A program made the position numbers and the translations under genes. A model generated the notes under the pieces. It had not been told where the DNA came from. It ran no database searches and saw only the letters and a program-made list of their open reading frames with translations. Source: Crossaster papposus (taxonomy: Eukaryota; Echinodermata; Asteroidea; Velatida; Solasteridae). From it: a DNA stretch of 64,000 nt. The stretch is from positions 558,001 to 622,000 of the forward strand of contig JBAIAA010000245.1 in the NCBI GenBank assembly GCA_037893245.1. The letters are read 5' to 3'. Below, piece after piece: positions 44,589 through 56,695 of the stretch (its first letter is position 1; each line of letters starts with the position of its first letter).

Positions 44589-47500
44589 TCTATACTATTA
44601 ATCCTGAAGATGGGGTATGGTTGGCGCCATCTTGTGGACGGTTCCCCGTGTGCCGTGTGCCTGTTTGCGCGCGGAGGGTGGGAGGGAGCCCGTCTATCCG
44701 GCCGCGCCATTTTGGGTCTGGTGTCCCGTTTGCCCGCCGCGGTATAGTGTGGGGTAGCGGATGTGGGGGCCCGTCTTTTGCACGGGCCTCCCGTCGGAAT
44801 TGCGCGGTGGCTGCGCCGGTCCCGCGCCAGTTTGCGGTGGCGACGCAGAGTATGGAAAGGAGCCTGTCTACTGTCGTGCTGGCTGGATGATATCGCGTTC
44901 ACGTACTCGACTATAAACACCATAAACACGTGCATGCATGCAGTATACCACACTCACTGAACGGCCGTTTCTGACGCGTGGCTGCTTCTTTCGAACTTTG
45001 TGAATCGACCCTTCTGCTGCAGAATTACTGCTTAAGACTGACAAAAGTAAGTACATTTCCTTTTAACATTTTGCTGTTGTTAGATTATATTTTGCTACAA
45101 CATTAGACTTATAGTTATAAACATTTTGCTACAACATTAGATTTATGAGAACAAACGGCAACTTAACAAACGGCTGTGAGATTGTCAGTATTCTTTTTAA
45201 GTCCCCTCCAGCGCAATTTTTTCTTTTTGATTTTTTTAAAGAAAGAAACATCTGAATCTACAGTTTCCCCCTAAAAAACAATATTTTGAGGTTCTTCAGA
45301 AAACGAAGTACATTTCCTATAAACATTTTGCTGTTGTTAATGTTAGATTGTATTTTCTGCCTTTTCAGAAATAATGTTTGCCTTTCAGAAAACGAAGTTT
45401 ATTTTTAAAAGAAAGAAACATCTAAAGTAACCATTTCGATGCAAACACGGTACACCACACGTCTTTTATCAGATAGTGCAGACAATAAAAAGCTTTAGAC
45501 TGCTATGCATACAAAGTTTTTCTTCCCCTTTGTGCTTAAATTTTCCCCCATGAAACGGGTTTTTTTTGCAGTGAATTTTAATAGCGGTGAATTCTAAATA
45601 ATTGTACATTTTGCTCTATGTTTCTTTCATAGATCGTTCAGAGTCATTCTCACTTAAATCTGCCACATCAGAAATTCCTGCACCCCCGTAACAGGTACAT
45701 TCTGATTTATAAGCAGATAAATAAATGATACGGTCAGGATTTGTGTGACTACACGCCTCAGCGAAACACTTTTGGTACCGTTTCATGAGGGGCCACTGGG
45801 AATTGTCCAGCATCAAAAAACCCAGAACCAAATTTATATAGAAGTTAGTGTTTTGATCATCGAGTGACCTGGTCTGTTGACCCCGTCAGGAGACCAGGTC
45901 AACATACCAATTGCACAATGATGTCCAACATCTGCAAGCCATTAAACTACACAGTACATGTACAATCCTTTGACAGCTATGCATACAACTTTTTTCTTTC
46001 TCTTTGTTTTTCAATTTTCCCCATGAAACAGGGAATTTAGCACTAGCACTAGCAGTGAATTCTAAATAATTGTACATTTTGCTTTTTATGTTTCTTTCAT
46101 AGTCGAAGTTGGTCATTCTCATTTGAAACTGCCACATCAGAAATTCCTGCACCCCTGTTACAGGTATGTGTCATGTTTAGGAATCTGACAGTCAACATTG
46201 CATTTTTACCATGGAGGAATAAGAAGGATTTTTACCTATAAGATTAAGATGATGTTTCAACATTCTCCACGCATTCACCAAATCTTGTTCAGCTTTCCCT
46301 CTTTCACCTATTTTGTTTCCAATCACAAGTCCACCATTTTCAGTGCATCTCAACCTACCTATATAATACTGTTTCCCTATAGAATCTTTACCTACCTATC
46401 CGTATTTTTCTTGACTCTTTGGACAGCACTACCAGACGCCACTTTTACCGAGGAAGACAACACGCCAACAACACCCCCCCCCCCTACTACCAAACCTGAG
46501 GATGACATCTCTGCTGCTTCACAACTAGCCATCATCGAGGAATTTCCCAACCTTACACGTACCAGCCTTTTACATCCTCTTTCTGATTTGATTCAGCCTT
46601 CCAAATCAAATCTACACACAGTACATTACCGTTCTCCAGTATTAACCACACATACCACAAGGTTTTATTTTAAATACATGTACATGTACTCTTAATTTCA
46701 CACTATTTTATTGTTATACTATTAATTTTGGTTCATTGCATTACCTTTTTTTAATTTAGTACTCCATTTTAATGCAGTGCGTTTATCATAAATTGATATC
46801 ACTGCATACAAATAATCAATTTTTAGCAAGACCCAGTTGACTTCTGCACAATGCAGCTCACGAATATTTTGGCAGTGACGCCATACCAGTAAGGTAAATA
46901 CTACATGTATAACCATCATAGACAGCATAAATGCATCCTCTCATGGGATTTCACTGATTAACCCTAACCCCCTTTGCCTTACTTTGGGCTAAAGAACTGC
47001 GTACTACAGAATACTACTTAGTATTTTGTAGCACTGGGTGTCTCCATGACTGATGATTGGGTGTGTAACTGACAGAGTACAGATATTGCCAACTAAAAAA
47101 TACTAACAGTGGCAATACAGGTTAGTATACTTATCTGGCAAAAAAATGCAGTAGTCCAGCCTTGACCCATTGTGTCCCAAGTGACAAATTTGGCTGGAGA
47201 GTTTAGAACACCTTACACTGCAGTGAGAGTACTGCATACTACTTTTTACTACTACTGTACTAGTAGTAAAAAGTAGCATTAGGTAGGGTTAGGATTAAGG
47301 TACTCCATATGTGTGTATAAACTAATCATTTTCAATAGCTATCATGTAACACAGAGCCGTATTGTGTAAGTTTACTATTTATTCGGGGTTTATTTCCAAT
47401 TTGTTTGGGTGAATGGGGTTCCAGTAAATTTTAAATTAAAAATGTTTGGGTCAGGAGCCCCAAAATAGGATCGGTCGGGAATGAGAACCACATAAAAAGG

Positions 47501-48332
47501 GCCGTCCTAATAAACCCACCCTGCAAGAGCTAAATAATTTTTCAAAGGCCTATTCGATTTTATATCTAAATGACAAAGGACATAATGATCCTATAAAATT
47601 CCTATAAAATTGTCAATCCCTTTCTAACCTAATTTGGTATTACAATTTAATTAATAAAATCTGGAAAGTCATGCAACTCTTTTTATTTCCAATTTTGTAA
47701 TAAAGATACGTTTCACCAAATTCACAACATTTAATGTTTTAAATTGTCGCAGTTGTATCCTTTTCGTAGCTGTTATGAATACTGGTATTATTTTTTACCC
47801 GATGGCTAGGCTATTCAATTTCAGATCCCATTTACAACTGCGTCGTCGGGAACTACATATTTTTGCCATTTTCCAACTATAGATTTTACAATAGGCCTAA
47901 TGCATTCGCGAGTGGTTTATTTTTTTTCACTAAACGGTTCTTTTCGGCATCTATTGAAATATTATTGGTGTACATCCCGGAGGCTGCCTGTCGACAATGC
48001 TGCCTGTCCGGTCGGCATGACTTTGCACTGTATGCAGTGGCCCATGGTCTATTTGAGCAAGTAATACTTTTAATTAAAAACTTTCTGATTGAAAGATGTA
48101 CAACTGAACTATTTGAAACATGAAAAAAACCTTTACGACACATTTGAAAAGCATCATGGAATGCCAAACAAGCAAGTTTATACACACACACCTAGCTGGT
48201 ACTCTACTCCCTAAGTTTCGCGGTTTGTTTGTCATACAATCCATTATGTTTTTAGGACGTCAACAAGGTGTATCTATAAGTTACAATTCCACCCAGCTAG
48301 CGGGTGCCGCGCGAAGCGCGGCATCCCGCTAG
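44589..48332 (+). mobile_element. Non-autonomous Helitron, full-length (3,744 bp)
   Basis: TC start preceded by A, CTAG end followed by T, terminal hairpin CTAGCGGGTGCCGCGC / GCGCGGCATCCCGCTAG at 48296-48332. Nearly identical to 34222-37465 apart from indels and a TTAA-flanked insert at 46962-47294. No Rep gene. Confidence 0.9.
46962..47294. mobile_element. 333-bp TTAA-flanked insert in one Helitron copy
   Basis: Absent at the matching site of the 34222 copy (near 36400). TTAA at 46958-46961 and 47295-47298. Ends CCCTAACCCC and GGGTTAGGA are near-inverse. Contains the palindrome CTACTTTTTACTACT / AGTAGTAAAAAGTAG. Looks like a piggyBac-type MITE. Confidence 0.65.
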
Positions 48333-49081
48333 TAACTATAATACATAATCACTATATAATTCACAGGCCAGTTTGTTCCTTGGTTTGTACTTACAGAAGG
48401 AAGGAAGGGTGCTCATCCCCTGTTGAACTGACTCAGGGGCTGGGGTTGCATGTTATCACAAAATTAATGGGTGGCCTGATTCAACCAAGAATTAATGTTC
48501 TGGTTTCCAAACTTCTTGAGGGTTGCTGGAGGGACCATAATGCAGGGGGAAAACGCTTGCCAATGTCATTGCCACTTCTTTCTCAATTAATTCAGACATT
48601 TTAGCATGTCTGTTTTTCGCATTACGCGGCCTCCTTATTTAAAGCAGTATATTGCTCAGTGCTTTGGCTTTATGCGTTTGGGAGAATTCGCTGCAAACTC
48701 TCCCCACGAAACGCAAGACTCTCTCCTCCACATTTCAGATACACATCACCGACTGGAGGACCCTAACCGCTGCCGTTTTTAGTTTCCTTTAACCACAGTA
48801 ACAATAATAAAAAAGAAGCCCCCCCCCAAAAAAAAAAAAAAAAAAAAAAGGTAATGCTGAATTCCTCATGCAACCCCGATTTATGCCCTGTGTACGGGCC
48901 CGCACGCCTATGTTGCACTTCGCCCTCAGTGCCAATCCCCTGTTATTTTGTTGTATGCAAATATTTTACATTCTTCGTAGCGCTTACTTACTTTACTTTG
49001 GTTTCTCCATCTTTTATTTACACAGCCACCAAGATTTTTCACTTCCTGTTTTCCTTTCTTAGTTGTCAAGATGCATAAAAC
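48333..49081. other. Stretch between Helitron copy and Rep gene
   Basis: No recognised domain. A 24-bp A run lies at about 48828-48849. May belong to the older Helitron carrying the Rep gene. Confidence 0.4.
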
Positions 49082-52000
49082 ATGAACATGCTTTTACAGT
49101 ACTTCATATGCTCATTGTTTCTGCCATATTGTGGGCATGTGGTTCACCAAACCATTCTGCATACTTTTATTGAATATGCGCCATTATACTGCTTCAAGCC
49201 CTGTGGTGAAGAGCCTTTAAATCCACAATACAGGTATCTCCATTTAATGCCCCGCCTACAACTTCTTTCTTCTGGTACATGCACTTCTTTCTTTCTTTCT
49301 GCCCACTTCAGTCATTCATACCAGATGGATAAGTTTGCCTCCGTAAACTCTCACAAAAAACGCAAACTACTTCATTCCCATCTTCAACCCTTGGAGTTGG
49401 ACATGCATGCATCTACTTCTGTGACGCACACAGCCTGCTCCAATATATCTGATATTGACTATGCTACATCGGGTAACGACTCTTTACCGAATCCTAATAC
49501 TCCTGATAACTGTTCCGATGATTACATGTACAACCAAACATGCGAGTCTATATCTGATCAACATAGCCCTAACACTTATGTTGCAGTTGCCCATGATCAT
49601 ACATACAACAATCCATGTGCATCAGTCGCCCATGATCATACATACAACAATCCATGTGCATCACGGCATATTCACAAGATTCAACAACTTCCCAACGTTC
49701 CACACAAGCATGTTCGAAAACAAGCAACATTCGGCTATGCTTTATTAGACATAGACACTTTTCAAGAACAGTCTGTTTCTAACCAGTCATCTACAAACCC
49801 AACATTGTCCTGGCCACATCACTCTGGAAACATGTCACGTGAATGCCCGCATTGCCATGCTCTCTTATGGGCTAAGGAACTTTCTTCCACAAACGAGTTT
49901 TCTTTATGTTGCAAGAAAGGAAAGATACGTCTAACCCCTAAGCCTACACCTCCTGAACCACTGCAGACATTCTTAACATCTACAGAACCACCTCACAGTG
50001 CATTTCGTAAACACATTCGCACTTTCAACAATGCTTTGGCTATGACTTCTTTAGGATGCAACGAACAAACAATTCCGGGACAGTGGATGCCTACCTTTAA
50101 AATACAAGGCCAAGTTCACCACATGATTGGTCCCCTGTTACCAGCCCACAACACAGCCCCCAAATTTGCTCAGATTTTCATACATGACACGGCACATGAA
50201 CTTACAAATCGCCTTCAAGGGCATGCTACGTCTATCGACAAAGAACAACTGGCTTCATTGCAAGAAATGCTTCATCAGTGCATAGAGAAAGGAAGTTCCT
50301 TTCTCTATGATCAGTGCAACTCATATGTACGATCGTTCAAGATGGCTGCCGAGCTAGAACCTTTACCCACCAAGACTCTCATATACTTCATGCTGATCAC
50401 AAACCCCAATCTTCTCACCCCCGTCTATATAATCTACCCTCTTCAGATCAACTTGCTATTCTTTTACCTGGCTCCAGTGATGAACCTCTTGGGAACAGGG
50501 ACATAGTTTTGGCACATCGTGGAGGTAAGATACAACGCATCCACGAAACTCACAGAAGTTATCCATTGCATTATGTTCTTCTCTTCCCATATGGTCAAGA
50601 TGGATGGCATATAGGATTAAAAGAATGGGATTCTAAACAGAACAAACCTGGCTCCAAAGCTTTGACAATGTTGTCATATTACAAGTTCCATATCATGGTA
50701 CGGAACAACCATGTAAACTCATTGCACAGATGTCGTAAACTCTTCATGCAATTTTTAGTTGACATGTACTCCAAGGTTGAACAAAGTCGTCTCAGATGGA
50801 TACGGAACAACCAACAACAGCTACGTGCAGACACATACAAAGGTTTGTGCGATGCTATTGCTGCAGACGATGTACAACGTGCGGGGAAATCAGTCATTTT
50901 GCCATCCTCTTTTCCTGGCAGTCCTCGCTACATGCACCAGAAGTACTTGGATGCTATTGCTATTGTTCCAAAATATGGCAAACCTGACATGTTCGTGACT
51001 TTCACCTGCAACCCTTCCTGGCCTGAAATAACTAAGGAACTTCTTTCCAATCAGGCTCCCCACGACAGACCAGATCTCACAACTCGAGTTTTCAACCTGA
51101 AATGGAAAGGTCTCCTGCATGACATTCTAAAAGAACATGTCCTTGGCAAGGTTTTGGCATATTGTTACACCATTGAATTTCAGAAACGAGGTTTGCCCCA
51201 TGCCCATCTTCTCCTCATTCTTCATCCTGATAATAAGCCCATGACACCTGACCATTTCGATAACATCACATGTGCAGAACTTCCAGATCCCATCACCAAT
51301 CCAAGCCTCTCCAAAATTGTCACCTCAACCATGATACATGGTCCATGTGGACACCTAAACAAAGCCAGTCCCTGCATGGATAACTGTGCTTGCTCCAAAG
51401 GATATCCCAAGCACCTGTCGCCAGTCACTCTCATGGGGAGTGATTCCTATCCCATTTATCGTCCACGCAGTCCACAAGATGCAGGACGGTGAGGACGCAC
51501 TACCACTATCAAAATGAAACAACATAGAGAAGTAGTAATTGACAATTCTTGGGTAGTTCCCTACAACCCTTACTTACTACTCAAATATCAAGGCCACATG
51601 AATGTCGAAATATGTAGCTCCATCAAAGCCGTTAAATACCTTTACAAATATATACAAAGGTGTGGATCGGATTGTTCTCAGCGTTACTGACACTGCGTCC
51701 TCTCTATCTAAAAAACCTGGTATTGATGAAATTTCTCGCTATGTTGACGCTCGGTATATCAGTGCCTCTGATGCCTTCCGGAGGCTTTCTGAAATGGCTC
51801 TCAATGGCCGTTATCCCAGTGTTGTTCAATTGGCAGTCCACCTGGAGAATAATCAACAAGTGTGCTTCAGTCCAAACAAACCCCAACAACCACTTTTAGA
51901 CGACCCGCCCAAAACAACACTAACGGAGTGGTTTACACTAAATGCAACTGATCCTCATGCACGCTCCCTTTCCTATCAAGACATTCCCATGCATTACACT

Positions 52001-52699
52001 TGGAATCGAGCTACTAAAAAATGGCTTCGTCGCAAGAAACACACAAGCAAATCTACTGTAGCCAATGACACTTTCTCAGATACCATTGGGCGTATGTACG
52101 CAGTTCACCCTTCACAGGGAGAACTGTTCTATTTACGACTTCTTTTGCATCATATCCATGGCCCCACTTCTTTCCTCAATATCAGAACAATTCATAGCAG
52201 GGTCTGTGAAACCTATAAAGAAGCATGCGAGCATCTTTCTCTTCTAGACAACGACAGTGAGTGGGAGAAATCTCTACATGATGCAGCAGAAGTCTCTTCT
52301 GCTTTCACAATGAGAGGCCTGTTTGTCACCATTTTAGTCTTCTGTCAGCCCTCAAATCCCCAAAGTCTTTGGCAAGCACACAAACACAATTTTGCCGAAG
52401 ATTTCCAACACACTTTCCGCAAAGCTGGTCATCCAGTAACTTCTGAACACACTCTACATGTCATCTATAACGAGGTTTTGTTGGATATTGAAAACAGACT
52501 TAATATCTTTCACAAAACACTGACTGACTTCGGGCTACCTCAACCTGACAAGACTTCGGCCGTACCTACACTCTCTCAAGCTATTAAGGAAGAACTACAC
52601 TATGACATTTCATTTTTCCCCTCATCACTTTTTTCCAACTTAACAATAGACAAATATACCCAACTAGCGGGTGCCGCGCCAAGCGCGGCAATTATTTAA
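49082..52699 (+). pseudogene. Helitron Rep protein gene, decayed and lacking the helicase
   Basis: Rolling-circle transposase remnant. N-terminal zinc-binding region (CPHCHALLWAKE, LCCKKGKI) and family blocks (FNNALAMTSLG, VHHMIGPLLPA) lead into YVLLFPYGQDGWH, then the Rep nuclease: FVTFTCNPSWPEI, HUH motif GLPHAHLLL (about 51190) and the tyrosine motif YLYKY (about 51636). Defects: frameshift at about 50360-50400, in-frame TGA at 51490-51492, frameshift at about 51650. The frame ends in a partial Helitron hairpin, so the Pif1-type helicase half is missing. A 39-bp tandem duplication (VAHDHTYNNPCAS twice) lies at about 49587-49664. Confidence 0.87.
52671..52690 (+). repeat. Partial Helitron 3' hairpin remnant
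   Basis: CTAGCGGGTGCCGCGCCAAG followed by CGCGGCA, then sequence diverges before the closing CCCGCTAG. It truncates the Rep frame. Confidence 0.7.
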
Positions 52700-52775
52700 T
52701 GTTATGCATAATTATTGTATACATTATGTTTTTAGGAAGTCAACAAGGTGTATCTATACGTTGCGATTCCACCCA

Positions 52776-52812
52776 GCTAGCGGGTGCCGCGCGAAGCTCG
52801 GCATCCCGCTAG
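52776..52812 (+). repeat. Helitron 3' terminal hairpin
   Basis: CTAGCGGGTGCCGCGCGAAG to GCATCCCGCTAG, followed by T. Preceded by the same TCAACAAGGTGTATCTATA block as the other copies. Probably the 3' end of the Rep-carrying Helitron. Confidence 0.8.
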
Positions 52813-53569
52813 TTGTATTGAATGTCACTGAACCCCCTAGAGCAATTCGATTCAATTCCCTTCTCCAAAATTTACCAACCAGCTCGGCTCCTGTCCCTAC
52901 AGATTCAGAGGAGAACAAAATATATGCCCCCTCGGGCAGGTAGGGTAATAAGGCTGGACTAAAGCAAATAAGATGGAGCAATGTAATGCAATGCAAGCAC
53001 TGGATCAGGGAGAGAAACAGGGAGTAATAATAGACTAGCAGGTGATATTCGCGGGAGAATTTACAGACTTTATGTTAGCAAGGAAGAGTGCTACAACAAC
53101 AGGATAGTGGTAAATCAAGCATAGTAGGAGCGTGCTGTACACACTATTAAGATCTACCTCCCCTCAACCTTGCTATTTTCGAATAGTCACCTAAAAGAAA
53201 AATGAATTTTATGTTTATGCGTCATTTGTTTTGGATCTCGGGAATTTTTTTCTTTCTTCAATAGCTACTTTGTATACAAAAGTTATTAACTTCTCGATGA
53301 GGCACAGAGGGTAACCAGAATTACTGAATCAATTTTTTTTACAAAATTCAAATCATTGGCTTTCTGACAATAATTCGGCTATCACGGGGCAGGTTCATTT
53401 GTGAACCAAAAAGTGAACGTCTTTTTTTCAAAGGAATAAGTTGAAAATATTTGTTGTGAACAAAATTAATAATTTTTTTAACAGCACAGGGTATACAACT
53501 TTAATGAATTTATGAAAGTGATTGTCCCGTATTTCCAGGTTGACTCAGATTGTTGGGCAGAAGTGATTG
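52813..53569. other. Unassigned stretch after the Helitron
   Basis: A short open frame (LNVTEPPRAIRFNSLLQ) runs to about 52943 without a recognisable domain. The rest is AT-rich and non-coding. Confidence 0.4.
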
Positions 53570-53571
53570 TA

Positions 53572-53722
53572 TTCTGGTGATCTTTATTAAATTATCATGA
53601 ATGGGTGGATTTGGGGGGTTGTATTGTATAGTAAATATCGTTTAACTGACATGTTCGAAGTCTTACAATCATGGATGCTAAGAATAACAAGAAAAACGGC
53701 GTTTGTTTTTAACCGGCGTCGG
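53572..53722. mobile_element. Fragment of the TTAA MITE
   Basis: TTATCATGAATGGGTGG, GGGGGGTTGTATTG and GTAAATATCGTTTAACTG match the family. Termini missing. Confidence 0.7.
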
Positions 53723-53911
53723 GTAGCTTTCTAGTTATTCTTGGGTTTTTTTCGCGATAGCCTTGTTTCTTTTCGATACCTTTTCAATTACAAATTTTTA
53801 ACAATTTTTTTTTCAAATCAAACGTTAAACACGTCTTACAGAAATGTTTCAGAAAACTTCAGTTGTACTATTTTAATAGTTAACAACTTTCTTTCTGCTT
53901 TGAATAAAACT

Positions 53912-54021
53912 AAATCAAATAAGTTAAGAGGGCCTATTATTTCGATCTTAACAAGATCTTCTGTCTCTGAAGAAGATCTTGTTAAGATCGAAATATTAGG
54001 CCCTCTTAACTTATTTGATTT
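53912..54021. repeat. Long hairpin: 51-bp arms, 8-base loop, one mismatch
   Basis: Left arm 53912-53962, loop GTCTCTGA at 53963-53970, right arm 53971-54021. Arms contain AAGTTAAGAGGGCCTA and TCGATCTTAACAAGATCTTC and their inverses, with a single T/A mismatch. No similar copy seen elsewhere in the window. Confidence 0.92.
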
Positions 54022-54024
54022 GTA

Positions 54025-54799
54025 TATTTCAGGTCATTCCAGCCAGTAAGCAGTTTGCAGCAGTTTTAGTCTTATTCTTGAATAAAACCAAACAGTAGGT
54101 ACCATTATCCACAAACATGAGACATGGCAATACACACGCATCTTATTTCATAACACAGGGCGACATGTTATAAACGCACCGCCATTCAATTTTTCAATTA
54201 CTGTCCAGATCAAAATGTGTGATGACACTGGGCAGTCATTCTTGACGAGATCGACAGACAGCGGTGACATCACCCATCACATGACTTGCAGGCGCTCAGA
54301 GTGCCAGCTGGCAGACTAGTCTCTGCTCAAGCTATTCATTGGCACAGACAACATTCACACACTATAGCGATAATGAGGAATATGCACATATGGTGCGAAA
54401 TACGGTACCCTCTGGAGACATGAACACAATTTGTACAATGAAGACAAAACGTCTCCGGAGGGTAAATTTCTATCTAGATGAATAAGTCTCCATTAGGAAT
54501 TTCACGAATTAGATTTTTGGATTTTACTTAAATTACTCAAAAACTAGGATTAGGATGTGGGTTAGGGTTAGTGTTTGGGTTAGGGTATAATAGGGTATAT
54601 TGGGTTGAAATTTCAACCCAGGAAAAACAATTTGGTTAAAATGGGAGCATTTTGAAAAACGTGCTCGACTTTCTAACCATTTTGTACACGAGAACAAAGT
54701 CATGTCTCCACAGTGATACAAAAATGCGAATATGTACCTGTACATGTACACATTGTACTACCGATATGCTTCTTCTCATTGCGCTGTTTCATCAATTTC
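54025..54799. other. Unassigned stretch
   Basis: No gene. A short inverted pair TACCCTCTGGAGAC / GTCTCCGGAGGGTA lies at about 54406-54464. Confidence 0.4.
54549..54585 (+). repeat. Interstitial telomere-like tract
   Basis: GGGTTAGGGTTAG and GGGTTAGGG separated by a few bases; imperfect TTAGGG units, too short for a telomere. Confidence 0.5.
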
Positions 54800-54803
54800 T
54801 TAA

Positions 54804-55182
54804 AGGTAGTATACACCATTTGCAGATATCAAAAAAATTTATTACCGAATTATTAAGAAATATTTTACTCATTTGAAAGTAAATAATGATTGTAGGCATC
54901 CAGCAAAATGAGGGCCCTAGATATCCTGTAATTGTTCCAAAAAATTGAATTGTATAAACCAAAATTCATTCTCGCCGTCCGGCGAGCGCGAAAAAACAAA
55001 GATAACATAAGAATAACTGCTCGACGCCGGTGGAAAACAAACGCTGTTTTTCATGCTTTTCTCGGCATCCATGAATGTAAAAATTCGGACAGGTCAGTTA
55101 AACGATATTTACTATAAAATACAACCCCCCAAATCCACCCATTCCTGATAATTCAACAAATTACCAATGGTGTATACTACCT
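54804..55182. mobile_element. TTAA-flanked MITE, full copy
   Basis: TTAA at 54800-54803 and 55183-55186. Nearly identical to the copy at 63315-63703, implying recent activity or conversion. Confidence 0.9.
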
Positions 55183-55309
55183 TTAAATCATTGTAACGTA
55201 AAATCTAGAGTTTTTTTTAATTTAAATTGTATTTAAATCAGCCTTAAGCCAGAGTACATGGTATAGTAACCCTTGGTCTTGTTGACTTGTTTACACAGCA
55301 CTTCAACGC

Positions 55310-55565
55310 ACTTTAACCAGTTCATGCCGGGATTATTTTACCATCACCGAGCCGAGACGCAGGATTAATTTTTTAACAAAACTCGATCCGAGACGGCCGG
55401 ATTCAGGCCGATGGTACCGGGAAGCACACCCACGCATTTCCGGCCTTGCTCGCTGCTGACAGACATTTCCGGTCTTGATCGCGACGTGTTTATGCGTCAT
55501 CCGTTTTGAATCTGGGGAAAACTTTGCGTGTATATGTTTTTGAACGCAAACTGGTTGATGTCCTA
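55310..55565. repeat. Dispersed ACGCAAAGTTT repeat family, copy 4
   Basis: AACCAGTTCATGCCGGGATT at one end and GAACGCAAACTGGTT at the other, giving the clearest inverted termini (AACCAGTT / AACTGGTT). Inner blocks match 22086-22330 in inverse. Confidence 0.7.
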
Positions 55566-56015
55566 AAAAAAAAAATGATTATTGTCTACACCTTTTCCCT
55601 GAGAAACGTTCATATGATATAATGCATAACATTTCATGGCATTTTTAGGTGTACTGACTATAACGTTTCTCCTTCATTTTGAAAATCTGGAACATACTAG
55701 TACGCAGCAGAATGATTCATGGACGTGTATACACGTACCGCAAAAATACATGTAAGCTCTGCTGCAACCAGTGAAAGACTACAAAAGCATTGCTTTAATG
55801 TCATGTGACCCCATGATGTCATAGGTCTTCTGACCCAAGTGAAGCTGAACATCTCCAGAGCAGATGGTTGTTTGCAGTTTGAAGACAGATATGATCTGCA
55901 GAGGCTAACAGAGGCAGTGAGGCATGGTGTGATACATGTAGAGGGAGAAAGGGGGGGGGACAAAAGGTCATATTGGGCCATTGCAAAAAATAAAATAGTT
56001 TATTCTGCTGTATCC
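55566..56015. other. Stretch with a weak exon-like frame
   Basis: Plus-strand frame at about 55827-55950 (TQVKLNISRADGCLQFE, RLTEAVRHGVIHVEGE) has protein-like composition and an AG in front. I recognise no family and no clear donor, so no gene is called. Confidence 0.25.
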
Positions 56016-56019
56016 TTAA

Positions 56020-56398
56020 AGGTAGGATACACCATTGGTCATTGCTTAGATTATCATGAATGAGTAGATTTGGGGGGTTGTATTTATAGTAAATATCGTT
56101 TAACTGAGCTGTCCTAAGTTTTAGAATCATGGATGCCGAGAAAAGCACGAAAAACAGCGGGTTTTTTCAACCGGCATCGAGCAGTTATTCTTATGTTATC
56201 TTTGTTTTTTCGCGCTCGCCGTCCGGCGATCGCGAATTTTTTCATTATAAAATTCTATTTTTCGGAAGAATTACAGGATATCTAGCGCAATCATTTTGCT
56301 GGAGGCCCAGAATCAACATTTACTTTCAGATGAGTAAGATCTTTCTTAATAATTCGGTAGTAAATATTTTCGATATCTGCAAATGGTGTATACTACCT
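56020..56398. mobile_element. TTAA-flanked MITE, full copy
   Basis: TTAA at 56016-56019 and 56399-56402. Left end reads AGGTAGGATACACC, the same G variant as 12744. Core CGCTCGCCGTCCGGCGATCG. Confidence 0.88.
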
Positions 56399-56695
56399 TT
56401 AAGGTACAAATGTGGTGGTTAAAATGCCAATGTGCAAGTTGAAAACTTAAATTCTTAGTACTTGCTTGTACAAATGTCCTCGAGCAAGACACTTGACTGC
56501 AATTCGAGCGATTCACAATACCTAGAAGCTGCCGTTGGAGGCGCAAATCCTGCTATATCCGCAGTGCATCATGGGAAAAAGTCGGCATCAGTTTGAAAAA
56601 CGGTATTCATTTTACATGAACTCACATTTTTTTACGTCTTTTTGGACGCGCACGATTAAAGTTCCAATTTTTTTCTGCAAATAACAATGTTTTAA

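Noticed and set aside
54549-54585. Telomere or chromosome end
   Set aside because: Only a few imperfect TTAGGG units with ordinary sequence on both sides.
55819-55981. Possible coding exon on the plus strand (RLTEAVRHGVIHVEGE)
   Set aside because: Protein-like but isolated, with no donor and no partner exon seen; described only as an unassigned stretch.
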